From positions 1 to 64,000 of the forward strand of contig NZ_OY762653.1 of assembly GCF_963666195.1 (NCBI RefSeq): 64,000 nucleotides of DNA, given 5' to 3'. Below the pieces are notes generated by a model, which did not search any database, was not told the origin of the DNA, and saw only the letters and a list, made by a program, of their open reading frames with translations. A program made the translations under genes and the position numbers. The first letter of the stretch is position 1. The number at the start of each line of letters is the position of its first letter. Positions 50,306-60,696 of the stretch are shown piece by piece. The DNA is from Trichococcus shcherbakoviae (GTDB lineage Bacteria; Bacillota; Bacilli; Lactobacillales; Aerococcaceae).

Positions 50306-51230
50306 GTCTAATCAAGAATTAATCGATCGATTCATAAACTATTTGGCAATTGAACGGCGCTATTCCGACGAAACGGTCAAAGCCTATCTGTTTGACCTGA
50401 AAAAATTCGAATCCTTTCTCGAAGAAAGTGGAACCAGCGACTTGATGGCGGTACAATTGTACGATGTCCGCCTGTATCTGAGTTTTTTGGATGAACAAAA
50501 ATTGAGCCGAAACACCATTTCGCGCACGTTGTCGAGCTTGAGGGGGTTCTATCATTTCCTGATCCGCAACGACCTTCTTGATGAAAACCCTTTATCCTAT
50601 ATCTCTTTCAAGAAAAAGCAGCTGCGCCTGCCGCAGTACCTGTACGAAGAAGAATTGGAAAAACTCTTGCGCGCAGCCGAGGGGACCGAAATACTGGACT
50701 ATCGGAACCGGGCGTTGGTGGAATTGTTGTATGCGACCGGAATCCGCGTCAGCGAATGCAAGAACATCAAGCTGCAGGATATATCCTTCGACCTGGGCGT
50801 CATTCTGATTTTCGGCAAAGGGAATAAAGAGCGCTATGTGCCGTTTGGGCATTATGCTGCCGCAGCCATCCAGGAGTATCTGGAAATGACCCGGTCGGAA
50901 TTGATGACAAAGCATCAACGCAGCCATGACCATCTCTTTGTGAATCGCTTGGGCGATCCGCTTACGGCAGGCGGCATTGAATACATACTGAAACAGATCA
51001 TGAAAAAAACGGGTTTGACCGGGACATTGCATCCGCATATGCTGCGGCATACCTTTGCGACCGATATGCTGAATAACGGAGCGGATATGCGGACAGTTCA
51101 GGAGCTTTTGGGACATGCCAGCCTGTCATCCACTCAAATCTATACACACGTAACGAAAGACGCCCTGCAACGGAATTACAACCAATTCCATCCGCGGGCG
51201 AAACGGGACAGCAAGAAACAGGGGGAATAA
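50304..51230 (+). CDS. xerC: Tyrosine recombinase XerC (CodV)
   Basis: Site-specific recombinase that resolves chromosome dimers at dif with its partner. 308 residues. The N-terminal SAM-like core-binding domain (1-90) is followed by the catalytic domain with Arg in ATGIRVSE, the HPHMLRHTFATDML box, LGHASLSSTQIYTHV and the nucleophilic Tyr. The start is TTG, 5 bases after GGAGGGA; no ATG fits. It heads the unit xerC-hslV-hslU-codY, the same as Bacillus codV-clpQ-clpY-codY, with 3 bases to hslV. Confidence 0.95.
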   Translation: MSNQELIDRFINYLAIERRYSDETVKAYLFDLKKFESFLEESGTSDLMAVQLYDVRLYLSFLDEQKLSRNTISRTLSSLRGFYHFLIRNDLLDENPLSYISFKKKQLRLPQYLYEEELEKLLRAAEGTEILDYRNRALVELLYATGIRVSECKNIKLQDISFDLGVILIFGKGNKERYVPFGHYAAAAIQEYLEMTRSELMTKHQRSHDHLFVNRLGDPLTAGGIEYILKQIMKKTGLTGTLHPHMLRHTFATDMLNNGADMRTVQELLGHASLSSTQIYTHVTKDALQRNYNQFHPRAKRDSKKQGE

Positions 51231-51233
51231 CAT

Positions 51234-51758
51234 ATGACAACAATCTGTGCAGTGCAGCACAACGGACGTTCAGCCATGGCGGGGGACGGCCAGGTGACGA
51301 TGGGCGAATCTGTCATCATGAAAGGGACCGCCAAAAAAATCAGACGCATCTATCATGATGAAGTCATCGTCGGCTTCGCTGGCGGCGTAGCTGACGCTTT
51401 CACCCTTGAGGACAAATTCGAAGAGAAACTCAATCAATACAAAGGCAACCTGATGCGCGCCTCAATCGAGGTGGCCAAGGAATGGCGCGGTGACCGTGCC
51501 CTTCAAAAGTTGGAGGCGTTGCTGATCGTCATGAACAAGGAACAGATGCTGCTTGTTTCCGGGAGCGGGGAAGTCATCGAACCGGATGACGGGATCCTTA
51601 CGATCGGTTCAGGCGGGAATTATGCCTTGGCTGCGGCAAGGGCCCTAAAAAGAAGAGGCTCCGATCTTTCCGCTAAGGAAATCGCTTACGAAAGCCTCAA
51701 GATTGCCTCAGAAATCTGCGTATTTACTAACGACAACATTATTGTTGAAGAATTTTAG
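51234..51758 (+). CDS. hslV: ATP-dependent protease peptidase subunit HslV (ClpQ)
   Basis: Proteasome-like peptidase that forms a complex with HslU. 174 residues. The N-terminus is [22 protein letters not shown], so processing would expose a threonine nucleophile as in Escherichia coli, whereas Bacillus CodW uses serine. The [14 protein letters not shown] stretch near 123 is typical. GGGGGAA precedes the ATG. hslU follows 16 bases later. Confidence 0.96.
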   Translation: MTTICAVQHNGRSAMAGDGQVTMGESVIMKGTAKKIRRIYHDEVIVGFAGGVADAFTLEDKFEEKLNQYKGNLMRASIEVAKEWRGDRALQKLEALLIVMNKEQMLLVSGSGEVIEPDDGILTIGSGGNYALAAARALKRRGSDLSAKEIAYESLKIASEICVFTNDNIIVEEF

Positions 51759-51774
51759 ATAGGTGGCTAATATA

Positions 51775-53184
51775 ATGAAGGAACAGCACAACAGAACACC
51801 CAGAGAAATCGTCAAGGAGCTCGACCGCTATATCATCGGCCAGGACGCAGCCAAAAAAGCGATCGCTGTCGCTTTGCGGAATCGCTACCGGAGACAACAA
51901 CTGGACGCTGACATGCAAAAAGAAGTGACGCCGAAAAACATCCTGATGATCGGCCCGACCGGAGTAGGCAAGACGGAGCTGGCGAGACGCTTGGCGCTGT
52001 TGGTCGAAGCACCCTTCGTTAAGGTCGAGGCGACCAAATTCACGGAAGTCGGCTATGTCGGCCGCGACGTCGAATCGATGGTCCGCGACCTAGTGGAGAA
52101 CGCCATCCAGATCGTCGAAAAACAAAAACGCGGCGATGTGTATGCCAAAGCCTATGAAGCGGCATTGCAACGCCTTGCTAAAGTCATGAAGCCGGGCATC
52201 AAAAAAGCCAAGCCCAAACAGGAAGGCATGAATGACTGGCAAAATATGTTCAAAAACCTGGGGATGCCTCTGCCGGAAAATCAGGAAGAGGAAACCGAAG
52301 AAGTGACTGCCGAAATCGCCCAGAGCAGATCGGAAATCATCGAGCAATTGCGCAAAGGTCTTTTGAACAAACGTGAGGTCTCCATAAAAGTGGAGGAAAA
52401 ACAAGCCAATCCATTAGGTGGCGGCGGAAACAACGAACAAATGATGATGCTGCAGTCTGCATTCGAATCCATGACGCCGAAAAAGAAGATCCAACGGACC
52501 CTTTTGGTCGAAGATGCCATCGAGGTGCTCGTGCAGGAAGAAACCGACAAATTGGTCAACAAGGATGATATTTCGCAGGAAGCTTTGAAGCTGGCCGAAA
52601 TCAACGGCATCATCTTCATCGATGAAATCGACAAAATCACTTCCAAATCACAAAACACAGGCGAAGTTTCGCGCGAAGGTGTGCAACGGGATATTCTTCC
52701 GATCGTCGAAGGCAGCCAAGTTTCCACCAAGTATGGAGCCATCCAAACGGACCATATCCTTTTCATAGCGTCAGGTGCGTTCCACGTTTCCAAGCCAAGC
52801 GATCTGATCCCGGAACTGCAAGGACGTTTCCCGATCCGGGTGGAATTGAACGACCTCACGGAAGATGATTTCGTCCGCATCCTTACCGAGCCTAATAATG
52901 CGATGTTGAAGCAATACATCGCGCTGTTGGCAACGGAGGATGTCAACATCACCTTCACCCAGGAAGCCATCCGGAAAATGGCCGTCATCGCGACGGAAGT
53001 CAACCAGGAAACCGATAATATCGGTGCCAGAAGGTTGCACACGATCATGGAGAAATTGCTGGAGGATCTGTTGTTTGAAGCCTCCGAAATTCCTGGGACG
53101 GATATCACGATAACGGAACATTATGTTGATGAAAAACTTGAGAAAATTGTAGAAAACAAAGATTTAAGAAGATATATCCTTTAA
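51775..53184 (+). CDS. hslU: ATP-dependent protease ATPase subunit HslU (ClpY)
   Basis: AAA+ unfoldase partner of HslV. 469 residues. The N-terminal [22 protein letters not shown] is followed by Walker [10 protein letters not shown] (about 60-68), the inserted I-domain (about 110-240, with an acidic [10 protein letters not shown] stretch), Walker [11 protein letters not shown], and the C-terminal domain ending RRYIL, whose tail activates HslV. A GTG at 51763 is in frame but lies on the AGGTGG Shine-Dalgarno; the ATG at 51775 is spaced 8 bases from it. Confidence 0.96.
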   Translation: MKEQHNRTPREIVKELDRYIIGQDAAKKAIAVALRNRYRRQQLDADMQKEVTPKNILMIGPTGVGKTELARRLALLVEAPFVKVEATKFTEVGYVGRDVESMVRDLVENAIQIVEKQKRGDVYAKAYEAALQRLAKVMKPGIKKAKPKQEGMNDWQNMFKNLGMPLPENQEEETEEVTAEIAQSRSEIIEQLRKGLLNKREVSIKVEEKQANPLGGGGNNEQMMMLQSAFESMTPKKKIQRTLLVEDAIEVLVQEETDKLVNKDDISQEALKLAEINGIIFIDEIDKITSKSQNTGEVSREGVQRDILPIVEGSQVSTKYGAIQTDHILFIASGAFHVSKPSDLIPELQGRFPIRVELNDLTEDDFVRILTEPNNAMLKQYIALLATEDVNITFTQEAIRKMAVIATEVNQETDNIGARRLHTIMEKLLEDLLFEASEIPGTDITITEHYVDEKLEKIVENKDLRRYIL

Positions 53185-53254
53185 GCAAAAAAATCCCCTT
53201 CAGGTTGGATGAACCTTGCGGATATTTTCTGATGGATGATCGTAGGGGGGAAAC

Positions 53255-54073
53255 ATGGACGAATTATTAGAAAAGTTGAGAAGAATCAACTACATGCTGC
53301 AAAAAGAAGGGGGCTTCGTTGCAGTCAGCGATGAAGCAACGGTCTTGCCCTTTACGGAAATGGCGAGCGTGCTCGGCGACATACTTCGCGCCAACACGTA
53401 TCTGATCGATCTATCCGGAAATCTGTTGGGTTACAGCGAGGCTACAGATATCAACAATGCCCGCATTAAACAAATGCTGGAGGATAAGAAATTTCCTGAG
53501 CAGTATGCCCACAATCTGTCTGCGTTGTTTCAGACGACCGCGAACATCGGTATCGAATCCGATTTTACGGCCTTTCCGATCGAGAGTCGGGACCTGTTCA
53601 TTACGGGTGTCACAACGATCGTTCCGATTTTTGCTTCCGGCAAGCGGCTTGGCAGCTTGGTATTGGCGCGTTTGTTTCCGGTTTTTGACAGCAGCGATCT
53701 GATCCTTGCTGAACATGGTGCCACGGTTATCGGCATCGAGTTGCTGCATGCCATCAATTTGCGCATGCAAGAGGCAACGCGCGTGACCACACTGATCCAG
53801 ATCGCCATAAAATCGCTGTCTTTCAGCGAAATGGAGGCGGTCAAAGCGATTTTTGAGACTTTTCCATCCTTGGAGGAACGCATCACCGCATCAAAAATTG
53901 CGGCAGAAAAAAATATAACGCGTTCCGTCATTGTGAATGCCTTAAGAAAACTTGAATCAGCCGGTATTCTCGAGACGAGATCGCTCGGTATGAAGGGAAC
54001 CTTCATCAGAGTAGGCTCTGCAGAATTGCTTGATGCTTTAAAAGGGGCTTTGTATCCAAAAAATGATCAGTAA
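53255..54073 (+). CDS. codY: GTP- and branched-chain-amino-acid-sensing repressor CodY
   Basis: Global regulator of amino-acid and nitrogen metabolism genes. 272 residues, slightly longer than Bacillus CodY. The N-terminal GAF domain (LLEKLRRINYMLQ, then ILRANTYLIDLSGNLLGY near 50) senses branched-chain amino acids. The C-terminal winged helix ASKIAAEKNITRSVIVNALRKLESAGILETRSLGMKGTFI binds DNA. It is the last gene of the xerC unit, 70 bases behind hslU, with GTAGGGGGG before the ATG. That gap shows only weak pairing and no clear terminator. Confidence 0.96.
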   Translation: MDELLEKLRRINYMLQKEGGFVAVSDEATVLPFTEMASVLGDILRANTYLIDLSGNLLGYSEATDINNARIKQMLEDKKFPEQYAHNLSALFQTTANIGIESDFTAFPIESRDLFITGVTTIVPIFASGKRLGSLVLARLFPVFDSSDLILAEHGATVIGIELLHAINLRMQEATRVTTLIQIAIKSLSFSEMEAVKAIFETFPSLEERITASKIAAEKNITRSVIVNALRKLESAGILETRSLGMKGTFIRVGSAELLDALKGALYPKNDQ

Positions 54074-54109
54074 GCAAAATGGTGTAAAGCCAAAATAGGG
54101 GGAAATGTC

Positions 54110-54982
54110 ATGGAGTTTGTAATCGAAAATCAGCACCTTGCGGTAACCGTAAAAGATAAAGGTGCAGAGATCACCAGTGTAATCGCGAAGAATACCGGCA
54201 TCGAATATATTTGGCAGGCTGATGAAAAAGTTTGGAACAGGCATGCGCCGATCCTGTTTCCCTTCGTTGGACGCCTGAAGGACGATACCTTCCGCCATAA
54301 CGATAAAACTTACACAATGGGACAACACGGATTTGCGCGCGATTCGAAATTTTCGGTGCATGAGCGCTTGTCAGACAGCATTACCTTTATCCTTGCTCCG
54401 AATGGTGATTTCAAGGATGTTTATCCATTTTTGTTTGAATTGCAGCTGACTTATCAATTATTCGAGAGTCAATTGTCGGTCAGCTACAAAGTGAAGAACC
54501 TGGATACAGAAAAGATGTATTTCTCGATCGGCGGCCATCCGGGGTTTAACGTGCCTTTGACGGCAGGGGAAACATTCGAGGATTACTACATCAAAATGAC
54601 TCCGGAAACTTCCCGCCAGCGCTTGCTCCTGGATGGGCCTTATCTTGCACCAGACAAAACGGTTGAAGTGGAACAAAACAGATTCCCATTGCAAAGGGAT
54701 CTCTTTTTGAATGATGCCATCATTTTCAAAACACCGGAACCGACAACCGTGACGCTGGCTTCCGATATAAGCGAGCATGGAGTCACGATGTCCTATGAGG
54801 ATTTCGAATACTTGGGAATCTGGACGAAGCCTCAGGAAGACGCCACTTATGTTTGTTTGGAACCTTGGTGCGGACTTGCTGACCGGTCGGATTCGGACGG
54901 GGAGCTGGAACGGAAGACAGCCATCCAATCGCTTGAACCCGGGAATAAACGTTATTATGTCCATCGGATCGATTTCTTTTAA
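54110..54982 (+). CDS. Aldose 1-epimerase family protein (LacX/YihR-like)
   Basis: 290 residues, cytoplasmic. The fold is that of galactose mutarotase. Key positions: NRHAPILFPFVGRLKD near 43, the histidines in MGQHGFARDSKF (about 75) and IGGHPGFNVP (about 145), and the glutamate in VCLEPWCGLAD (about 252). This composition matches the LacX/YihR subgroup rather than classical GalM, and the sugar specificity is unknown. It starts 36 bases after codY with GGGGGAAATGTC before the ATG and has a strong terminator after it. Confidence 0.87.
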   Translation: MEFVIENQHLAVTVKDKGAEITSVIAKNTGIEYIWQADEKVWNRHAPILFPFVGRLKDDTFRHNDKTYTMGQHGFARDSKFSVHERLSDSITFILAPNGDFKDVYPFLFELQLTYQLFESQLSVSYKVKNLDTEKMYFSIGGHPGFNVPLTAGETFEDYYIKMTPETSRQRLLLDGPYLAPDKTVEVEQNRFPLQRDLFLNDAIIFKTPEPTTVTLASDISEHGVTMSYEDFEYLGIWTKPQEDATYVCLEPWCGLADRSDSDGELERKTAIQSLEPGNKRYYVHRIDFF

Positions 54983-55028
54983 TTCAGTTGTCAACTAGGC
55001 TAGGCAGAATTTGTCATTGGGCCTGATA

Positions 55029-55073
55029 AAAGGCGGGGCCGTAAATCAACGATGATTTACGGCCCCGCCTTAT
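55029..55073. terminator. Bidirectional terminator between the epimerase gene and plsY
   Basis: AAGGCGGGGCCGTAAATCA / TGATTTACGGCCCCGCCTT, 19 perfect pairs, with a 4-base loop. It is shared by convergent genes. T-runs are short, but the stem is the strongest in the window. Confidence 0.85.
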
Positions 55074-55077
55074 TCTG

Positions 55078-55683
55078 TTATTTTTCTTTAGCGCTCTTCG
55101 ATTTGTAGCCGAAAGGCACTTTGCTTTCCGTTCCGTTTCTGATCCGGTAAATATTGGAACGATGGCGATAGATGATGAAGATCGTCAAAAGGATCGTAAC
55201 GAGCGTCAATGGCCAATCGTTAAAGAAGAAGGAAAGAGCGACCGCTGTAAAACTGACTAGGATGCTGGATAGGCTGACCATTCTGGAGAAGTACAGGTAG
55301 ATAACGAAAGCGATGATTGCTTCCCCAAAAAAAAGCGGATTGTAGGCCAACATGATACCCGCGCTGGTGGCAACTGCTTTGCCGCCTTTGAATCCAGCGA
55401 AAAGGGGGTACGTATGCCCTAAGGCTGCAACAACCCCGGCCAATAAGGGATGGATTTCAACTCCCATCCAGATCGGCAATAAGGTTGCCGCTGAGCCTTT
55501 CAGCATGTCCATGATCAGGACGATGATGCCGGCTTTTTTTCCTAATACGCGGAAGGTATTGGTAGTTCCGCTGTTTCCGCTGCCGTATTTGCGGATGTCT
55601 GTTTGATAAAAATATTTTCCGATCCAAATGCCTGACGGGATGGAACCCAAAAGATAGGCCAGGACGATGACGATTGCTGTCAT
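55078..55683 (-). CDS. plsY: Glycerol-3-phosphate acyltransferase PlsY
   Basis: Membrane enzyme that acylates glycerol-3-phosphate with acyl-phosphate, the first step of phospholipid synthesis. 201 residues with about five membrane segments. The three PlsY motifs are present: [14 protein letters not shown], the [18 protein letters not shown] loop near 35, and [21 protein letters not shown] near 95. The frame extends 17 codons upstream, but the family start is the ATG at 55683. It is divergent from parE, an arrangement frequent in Firmicutes. Confidence 0.95.
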   Translation of the reverse strand: MTAIVIVLAYLLGSIPSGIWIGKYFYQTDIRKYGSGNSGTTNTFRVLGKKAGIIVLIMDMLKGSAATLLPIWMGVEIHPLLAGVVAALGHTYPLFAGFKGGKAVATSAGIMLAYNPLFFGEAIIAFVIYLYFSRMVSLSSILVSFTAVALSFFFNDWPLTLVTILLTIFIIYRHRSNIYRIRNGTESKVPFGYKSKSAKEK

Positions 55684-55864
55684 TCTCACTTCACTCCTAA
55701 GTTGATGCTCAGTTAATATACAATTGCAGTTCATTTTACCATTTTATCCGCAGTTTTCCTATAGGAGGCAGAATTCCGTCTCATTTTTTATACTTTCCAA
55801 AGTGAAAGTTATACAGTATGATAGAATAGATGTTCGCTTAGAACAGATACGAAGGAGTTTTTTT

Positions 55865-57934
55865 ATGGCACAAAATAAAGAGAATAAATACAATGATGAT
55901 TCCATCCAGGTGTTGGAAGGACTTGAAGCAGTCAGAAAACGGCCCGGGATGTATATCGGTTCGACTGATGCTCGCGGATTGCATCATTTAGTATATGAGA
56001 TAGTCGATAATGCGGTGGATGAGGCCTTGTCGGGTTATGCTGATAAGATCGACATCACGATTCATGAAGACCAGAGCATCAGCGTCAAAGACAACGGACG
56101 TGGCATGCCGACCGGTTTGCACGCTTCAGGAGTGCCCACCATCCAAGTCATTTTTACCGTGCTCCACGCTGGAGGGAAATTCGGCCAAGGCGGCTACAAA
56201 ACTTCTGGAGGTCTTCACGGAGTAGGCGCGAGTGTCGTCAATGCCCTTTCCAAATGGCTGGAAGTCTCGGTCATCCGAGAGAGCACACTCTATACAATGA
56301 AATTTAAGGACGGCGGAAAACCCGCCAGCAAATTGACCAAAGCAAAAAGCACCACAAAAGGATCCGGCTCGTTGATTCATTTTTTACCTGACAAAGAAGT
56401 TTTCGGAACAGCGCAGCTTTCCTATGATGTTTTGGCGGAACGGTTCCGGGAATCAGCCTTTTTGTTGAAAGGCTTAACCATCACGCTGAATGATGAGCGG
56501 ACTGAACAAAGCGATACTTTTTTCTTCGAAGAAGGGATCAAGGAATTCGTTGCTTACTTAAATGAAGAAAAGGATACGTTGCATGATATCGTGTATTTCA
56601 GCGGGGAGGCCGATGGGATCGAAATCGAATTCTCCTTCCAGTACAACGACGGCTATTCGGAGACGATCCTGTCCTTCGTCAACAACGTTCGGACGAAAGA
56701 CGGCGGGACACATGAAACCGGTGCGAAGACCGCCATCACTAAAGCCTTCAATGAATACGCGAGAAAAATGAACCTGATCAAAGAAAAGGAAAAGAATCTC
56801 GAAGGCAGCGATGTCCGCGAGGGCCTTTCGGCAGTATTGTCCCTGCGTGTACCGGAGAACCTACTCCAATTTGAAGGCCAGACGAAAGAAAAATTGGGCA
56901 CACCGCAAGCGCGGGCAGCCGTTGATAGTCTTATCAGCGAAAAGTTGAGCATTTACTTGACAGAAAATGGCGAAACAGCCCAAATGCTCGCCAGAAAATC
57001 CTTGAAAGCCAGAGAGGCCAGGAATGCAGCGCGTAAAGCCCGTGAAGAGACGCGTAATGGCAAAAAACGCCAAAAAAACGAATCGCTTTTGTCCGGCAAA
57101 CTGACGCCTGCGCAAAGCAAAAACCCGAAAAAGAATGAACTGTATCTGGTCGAGGGTGATTCCGCCGGTGGATCCGCCAAACAAGGGCGCGACCGCAAGT
57201 TCCAGGCGATACTGCCGTTGCGTGGGAAAGTCATCAATACAGAACGGGCGAGTATGCAGGATATTTTGAAGAACGAGGAAATCAACACGATCATCTACAC
57301 AGTCGGGGCAGGGGTCGGGGCGGATTTCGACATTAAGGATTGCAATTATGACAAAATCATCATCATGACCGATGCGGACACGGATGGTGCGCATATTCAG
57401 ATCTTGTTGCTGACTTTCTTTTACCGTTACATGAAGCCATTGTTGGAAGCCGGAAAAATCTATCTGGCGCAGCCTCCCCTTTACAAAGTATCCAAGGGTT
57501 TCGGCAAGAACGAAAAAATCCAGTACGCATGGACCGAAAAGGAACTGCAGGAAAAAATCGACATCATCGGCAAGGGCTATATCCTGCAACGTTATAAAGG
57601 ACTCGGGGAAATGAACGCGGATCAGCTGTGGGATACCACGATGGATCCTGAAACCAGGACGTTGATCCGGGTGCTGATCGATGACAAGGCCCAAGCGGAG
57701 CGCCGGGTCACGACACTGATGGGGAACAAAGTCGAACCGCGAAGAAAATGGATCGAGAAGCATGTCGAGTTTTCGATGTCCGACAATAAGAGCATTCTTG
57801 AGGAAGACATTGCACCGGCGTCCGATAGTGGGGAGGCGCATCTGCAGGAGAAAGTGAAGAAGGAATTTTCGGATCAGCAGACCGCTCGTGACATGGAGCA
57901 AATTTCGTTAGATTTTGAAAGTGGTGAACTATAG
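55865..57934 (+). CDS. parE: DNA topoisomerase IV subunit B
   Basis: ATPase subunit of the decatenating topoisomerase. 689 residues. The GHKL ATPase domain has [39 protein letters not shown] and [18 protein letters not shown]. The TOPRIM domain has [17 protein letters not shown] and [11 protein letters not shown]. The start is the ATG at 55865 after AAGGAG and a T-run; the 47-codon upstream extension lies across the promoter region (TGA-TAGAAT near 55822). GyrB is the other possibility, but pairing with the following parC and the length favour ParE. Confidence 0.95.
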   Translation: MAQNKENKYNDDSIQVLEGLEAVRKRPGMYIGSTDARGLHHLVYEIVDNAVDEALSGYADKIDITIHEDQSISVKDNGRGMPTGLHASGVPTIQVIFTVLHAGGKFGQGGYKTSGGLHGVGASVVNALSKWLEVSVIRESTLYTMKFKDGGKPASKLTKAKSTTKGSGSLIHFLPDKEVFGTAQLSYDVLAERFRESAFLLKGLTITLNDERTEQSDTFFFEEGIKEFVAYLNEEKDTLHDIVYFSGEADGIEIEFSFQYNDGYSETILSFVNNVRTKDGGTHETGAKTAITKAFNEYARKMNLIKEKEKNLEGSDVREGLSAVLSLRVPENLLQFEGQTKEKLGTPQARAAVDSLISEKLSIYLTENGETAQMLARKSLKAREARNAARKAREETRNGKKRQKNESLLSGKLTPAQSKNPKKNELYLVEGDSAGGSAKQGRDRKFQAILPLRGKVINTERASMQDILKNEEINTIIYTVGAGVGADFDIKDCNYDKIIIMTDADTDGAHIQILLLTFFYRYMKPLLEAGKIYLAQPPLYKVSKGFGKNEKIQYAWTEKELQEKIDIIGKGYILQRYKGLGEMNADQLWDTTMDPETRTLIRVLIDDKAQAERRVTTLMGNKVEPRRKWIEKHVEFSMSDNKSILEEDIAPASDSGEAHLQEKVKKEFSDQQTARDMEQISLDFESGEL

Positions 57935-60396
57935 TGGATAATCTGGAAATTAAAGAGCTGATGCTTGAAAACGTAATGGGGGACCGCTTCGGGCGATACT
58001 CGAAGTACATCATCCAGGAGCGTGCTTTGCCTGATATCCGCGACGGACTGAAGCCTGTCCAAAGGCGGATCCTGTACGCGATGGATGTTGCCGGGAACAC
58101 TTCGGACAAAGGCTTCCGCAAATCGGCAAAAACCGTCGGGAATGTAATCGGTAATTACCATCCGCATGGCGATTCCAGTGTCTATGAAGCGATGGTCCGG
58201 TTGAGCCAGGATTGGAAGATGCGGGAAGTATTGGTCGAAATGCACGGCAATAACGGGAGCATGGATGGGGACTCAGCCGCAGCGATGCGGTACACCGAGG
58301 CCCGATTGTCAAAAATTTCCGCTGAACTGTTGCGCGACATCGACAAGGAAACAGTTGACTTTGTGCTGAACTTCGATGACACAGACCAGGAACCGACCGT
58401 GTTGCCGGCTCGCTACCCGAATCTTCTGGTGAACGGCGCCACCGGCATTTCCGCCGGTTACGCGACCGATATCCCGCCGCATAATCTGGGTGAAGTCATC
58501 GATGCGACCTTGCATCTGATCGATCACCCTGAGGCGGAGCTCAAAGCACTCATGAAATATGTGAAAGGCCCCGATTTCCCAACCGGCGCGATCATACAGG
58601 GCTTGGATGGCCTGAAAGACGCTTACCGGACCGGCAAAGGTAAAGTTGTCGTTCGCTCGCGCACTTCCATAGAGAGCATCCGCGGAGGCAAACAGCAGAT
58701 CGTCATTTCGGAAATACCTTATGACGTCAACAAAGCGACGCTTGTGAAGCGGATGGACGAAATCCGCATCAATCGCAAAATCGAAGGGATCGCCGAAGTG
58801 CGGGATGAATCGGACCGTACAGGGCTGCAGATCGTCGTCGAATTGAAAAAAGAAGCGAATGCAGAGGGGATCCTCAACTATCTGCTTAAAAATACGGATC
58901 TGCAAGTGAACTATAACTTCAATATGGTCGCGATCGACGAGCGCCGTCCGATGCAGGTCGGCTTGCACCAAATATTGAAAGCATATATCCGACACCAGAA
59001 AATCGTCATCACCCGCCGGACGAATTACAGCCTGAAGAAGGCCGAGACGCGGCTGCATATCGTGGATGCATTGATCCGAGTCATTTCGATTCTCGATGAA
59101 GTCATCCAGTTGATCCGTGAAAGTAAAGACAAAAAGGACTCAAAACAGAATCTGATGAAGCAGTATGCTTTTTCGGAACCGCAGGCGGAAGCCATTGTTT
59201 CTCTGCAGCTTTACCGGCTATCCAATACGGACATCACAGCCCTGCAGAATGAAAAGTTGGAGCTGAATGAGCAGATTGCAACCTACCACGAAATTCTGAA
59301 GCAGGAAAAAACATTGTACGCTGTGATGAAGACAGAACTTGCCTCAGTCAAAAAACAATACGCGAATCTTCGCCGGACTACGATCCAGCATGAAATCGAA
59401 GAAATCAAAATCGATACAGAAGTTCTCGTGCCTGTAGAGGAAGTCGTTGTCGTGATCACGAAAGAGGGCTACTACAAGCGCACCAGCCTGCGTTCTTTTG
59501 GAGCCTCGACAATCGCAGAAATCGGCTTGCGCGATGGGGATAAGCCACTTTTTGTCGGCAAAGCATCGACTCTGGATGCGATTGTGATGTTCACCAGCAA
59601 GGGTGACTACCTGCATTTCCCGGTACATGAGTTGCCGGAATTGAAATGGAAAGATACGGGGCATCATATTTCGCAGAACATTCCTTTCGCTCCGGAGGAA
59701 AAGATCATCAGCGTAGAGATTCTCCCGAACAACAGTGAACCGACCGGGACAATCCTTTTCGTGTCAAAAGAAGGCTACATCAAACAGACGTTGATGAGCG
59801 ACTTCCGGACTTTCCGGGGCTACAGAAACAAGAAAGCAGTCGCCATGAAGCTGAAGAGCGAAACGGATTTGATTGTTTCCATCCAACGCTTGGAGGATCA
59901 ACAAAACTATGATGTGCTCCTTGTGACGCATTTCGGATTCAGCCTGCGTTACGCCGTGAATGAGGTAGGCATCATCGGAACCCGTGCCAGCGGAGTCAAG
60001 TCCATTAACCTGAAGGACGGAGACGTTGTGGTCGGGGGTGCTGCCTTTAAAGAAGGGGATGAGGAATTCCCGGTCCTGGTGGTCACGCAAAGAGGGAACA
60101 TCAAAAAATTCAAATCCGGAGAAGTCCCGATTTTGGGCCGCGCGAAACGGGGATTGATGCTTCTGAAGGAATTGAAGGCCAAGCCGCACCGCATCATCTT
60201 CATGGATTGCGATCTATCGTTGCCTAATCGTTATGCAATCCGCACCACAGCTGGTACCAGTATTGTGGCGGAAAGCAAAGAAATACCATTCAGTCCAAGG
60301 TATTCCAACGGCAGCTTCGCAATCAACGAGAAGACGGATGGTGAAGTATCGGACATCGAGAAAGAGTTTGATTTTTCACAAATTAGAATTTTCTAA
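57934..60396 (+). CDS. parC: DNA topoisomerase IV subunit A
   Basis: DNA cleavage-religation subunit. 820 residues. The N-terminal [30 protein letters not shown], the quinolone-resistance region [12 protein letters not shown] (Ser81, Glu85, the unmutated type), and the catalytic Tyr120 in MRYTEARL are clear; C-terminal beta-propeller repeats follow. The GTG start overlaps the last base of the parE stop (TAGTG), so the two are translationally coupled. A GyrA-type GyrA box was not seen, which fits ParC. Confidence 0.95.
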   Translation: MDNLEIKELMLENVMGDRFGRYSKYIIQERALPDIRDGLKPVQRRILYAMDVAGNTSDKGFRKSAKTVGNVIGNYHPHGDSSVYEAMVRLSQDWKMREVLVEMHGNNGSMDGDSAAAMRYTEARLSKISAELLRDIDKETVDFVLNFDDTDQEPTVLPARYPNLLVNGATGISAGYATDIPPHNLGEVIDATLHLIDHPEAELKALMKYVKGPDFPTGAIIQGLDGLKDAYRTGKGKVVVRSRTSIESIRGGKQQIVISEIPYDVNKATLVKRMDEIRINRKIEGIAEVRDESDRTGLQIVVELKKEANAEGILNYLLKNTDLQVNYNFNMVAIDERRPMQVGLHQILKAYIRHQKIVITRRTNYSLKKAETRLHIVDALIRVISILDEVIQLIRESKDKKDSKQNLMKQYAFSEPQAEAIVSLQLYRLSNTDITALQNEKLELNEQIATYHEILKQEKTLYAVMKTELASVKKQYANLRRTTIQHEIEEIKIDTEVLVPVEEVVVVITKEGYYKRTSLRSFGASTIAEIGLRDGDKPLFVGKASTLDAIVMFTSKGDYLHFPVHELPELKWKDTGHHISQNIPFAPEEKIISVEILPNNSEPTGTILFVSKEGYIKQTLMSDFRTFRGYRNKKAVAMKLKSETDLIVSIQRLEDQQNYDVLLVTHFGFSLRYAVNEVGIIGTRASGVKSINLKDGDVVVGGAAFKEGDEEFPVLVVTQRGNIKKFKSGEVPILGRAKRGLMLLKELKAKPHRIIFMDCDLSLPNRYAIRTTAGTSIVAESKEIPFSPRYSNGSFAINEKTDGEVSDIEKEFDFSQIRIF

Positions 60397-60419
60397 TTAA
60401 CTGTTATAAACAAAAAGCC

Positions 60420-60456
60420 AAAACGGAAACTGTGTAATAATACAGTTTCCGTTTTT
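60420..60456 (+). terminator. parEC terminator
   Basis: AAACGGAAACTGT / ACAGTTTCCGTTTTT with an 8-base loop. Confidence 0.9.
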
Positions 60457-60525
60457 ATTTGAAACAGTTTTTTTGACAAAATAAAGGTTTCACTAACTAA
60501 ACGGAAGCGATATTCGATAATTTGA

Positions 60526-60559
60526 TTTTATAAACGTTGTCGTATCAACGTTTATAAAA
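60526..60559 (+). promoter_or_regulatory. Perfect 14-bp inverted repeat upstream of pflB, candidate operator
   Basis: TTTTATAAACGTTG, 6-base centre TCGTAT, CAACGTTTATAAAA. It ends 47 bases before the -35 of pflB. There is no adjacent T-tract or gene to end, so an operator or DNA structure is likelier than a terminator. The binding protein is unknown. Confidence 0.5.
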
Positions 60560-60606
60560 TGTTTTCGAAAAGTTTACAAAAAGTTCAAAAAAAAGATTGA
60601 TAGTTG

Positions 60607-60634
60607 TTGCACTTTCTTCTGTACGTGTTATAAT
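60607..60634 (+). promoter_or_regulatory. pflB promoter (TTGCAC-16-TATAAT, extended -10)
   Basis: TTGCAC (60607-60612), 16-base spacer, perfect TATAAT (60629-60634) preceded by TGT, 62 bases before the pflB ATG. Confidence 0.82.
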
Positions 60635-60648
60635 ATTCATGTAGAAAC

Positions 60649-60666
60649 CTGTTACACATATCACAA
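60649..60666 (-). promoter_or_regulatory. Candidate Rex (NADH-sensing) operator in the pflB leader
   Basis: On the minus strand it reads TTGTGATATGTGTAACAG, matching the Rex pattern TTGTGA-N6-TCACAA at 10 of 12 positions. It lies just downstream of the pflB -10, a typical repressor position. Rex control of pfl is known in other Gram-positives; here it is inferred. Confidence 0.4.
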
Positions 60667-60696
60667 TGTGAAAGCACCTTATAGGAGGAATATATA

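Noticed and set aside
53223-53237. Possible CodY box before codY (TATTTTCTGATGGAT)
   Set aside because: Five mismatches to AATTTTCWGAAAATT; the conserved right half is missing.
56861-57901. 346-codon open frame on the minus strand opposite parE
   Set aside because: It has the same shadow pattern, and parE is unmistakable on the other strand.
60500-60520. Possible catabolite-responsive (cre) site upstream of pflB
   Set aside because: The best alignment around GGAAGCGATATTCG has at least three mismatches at core positions.
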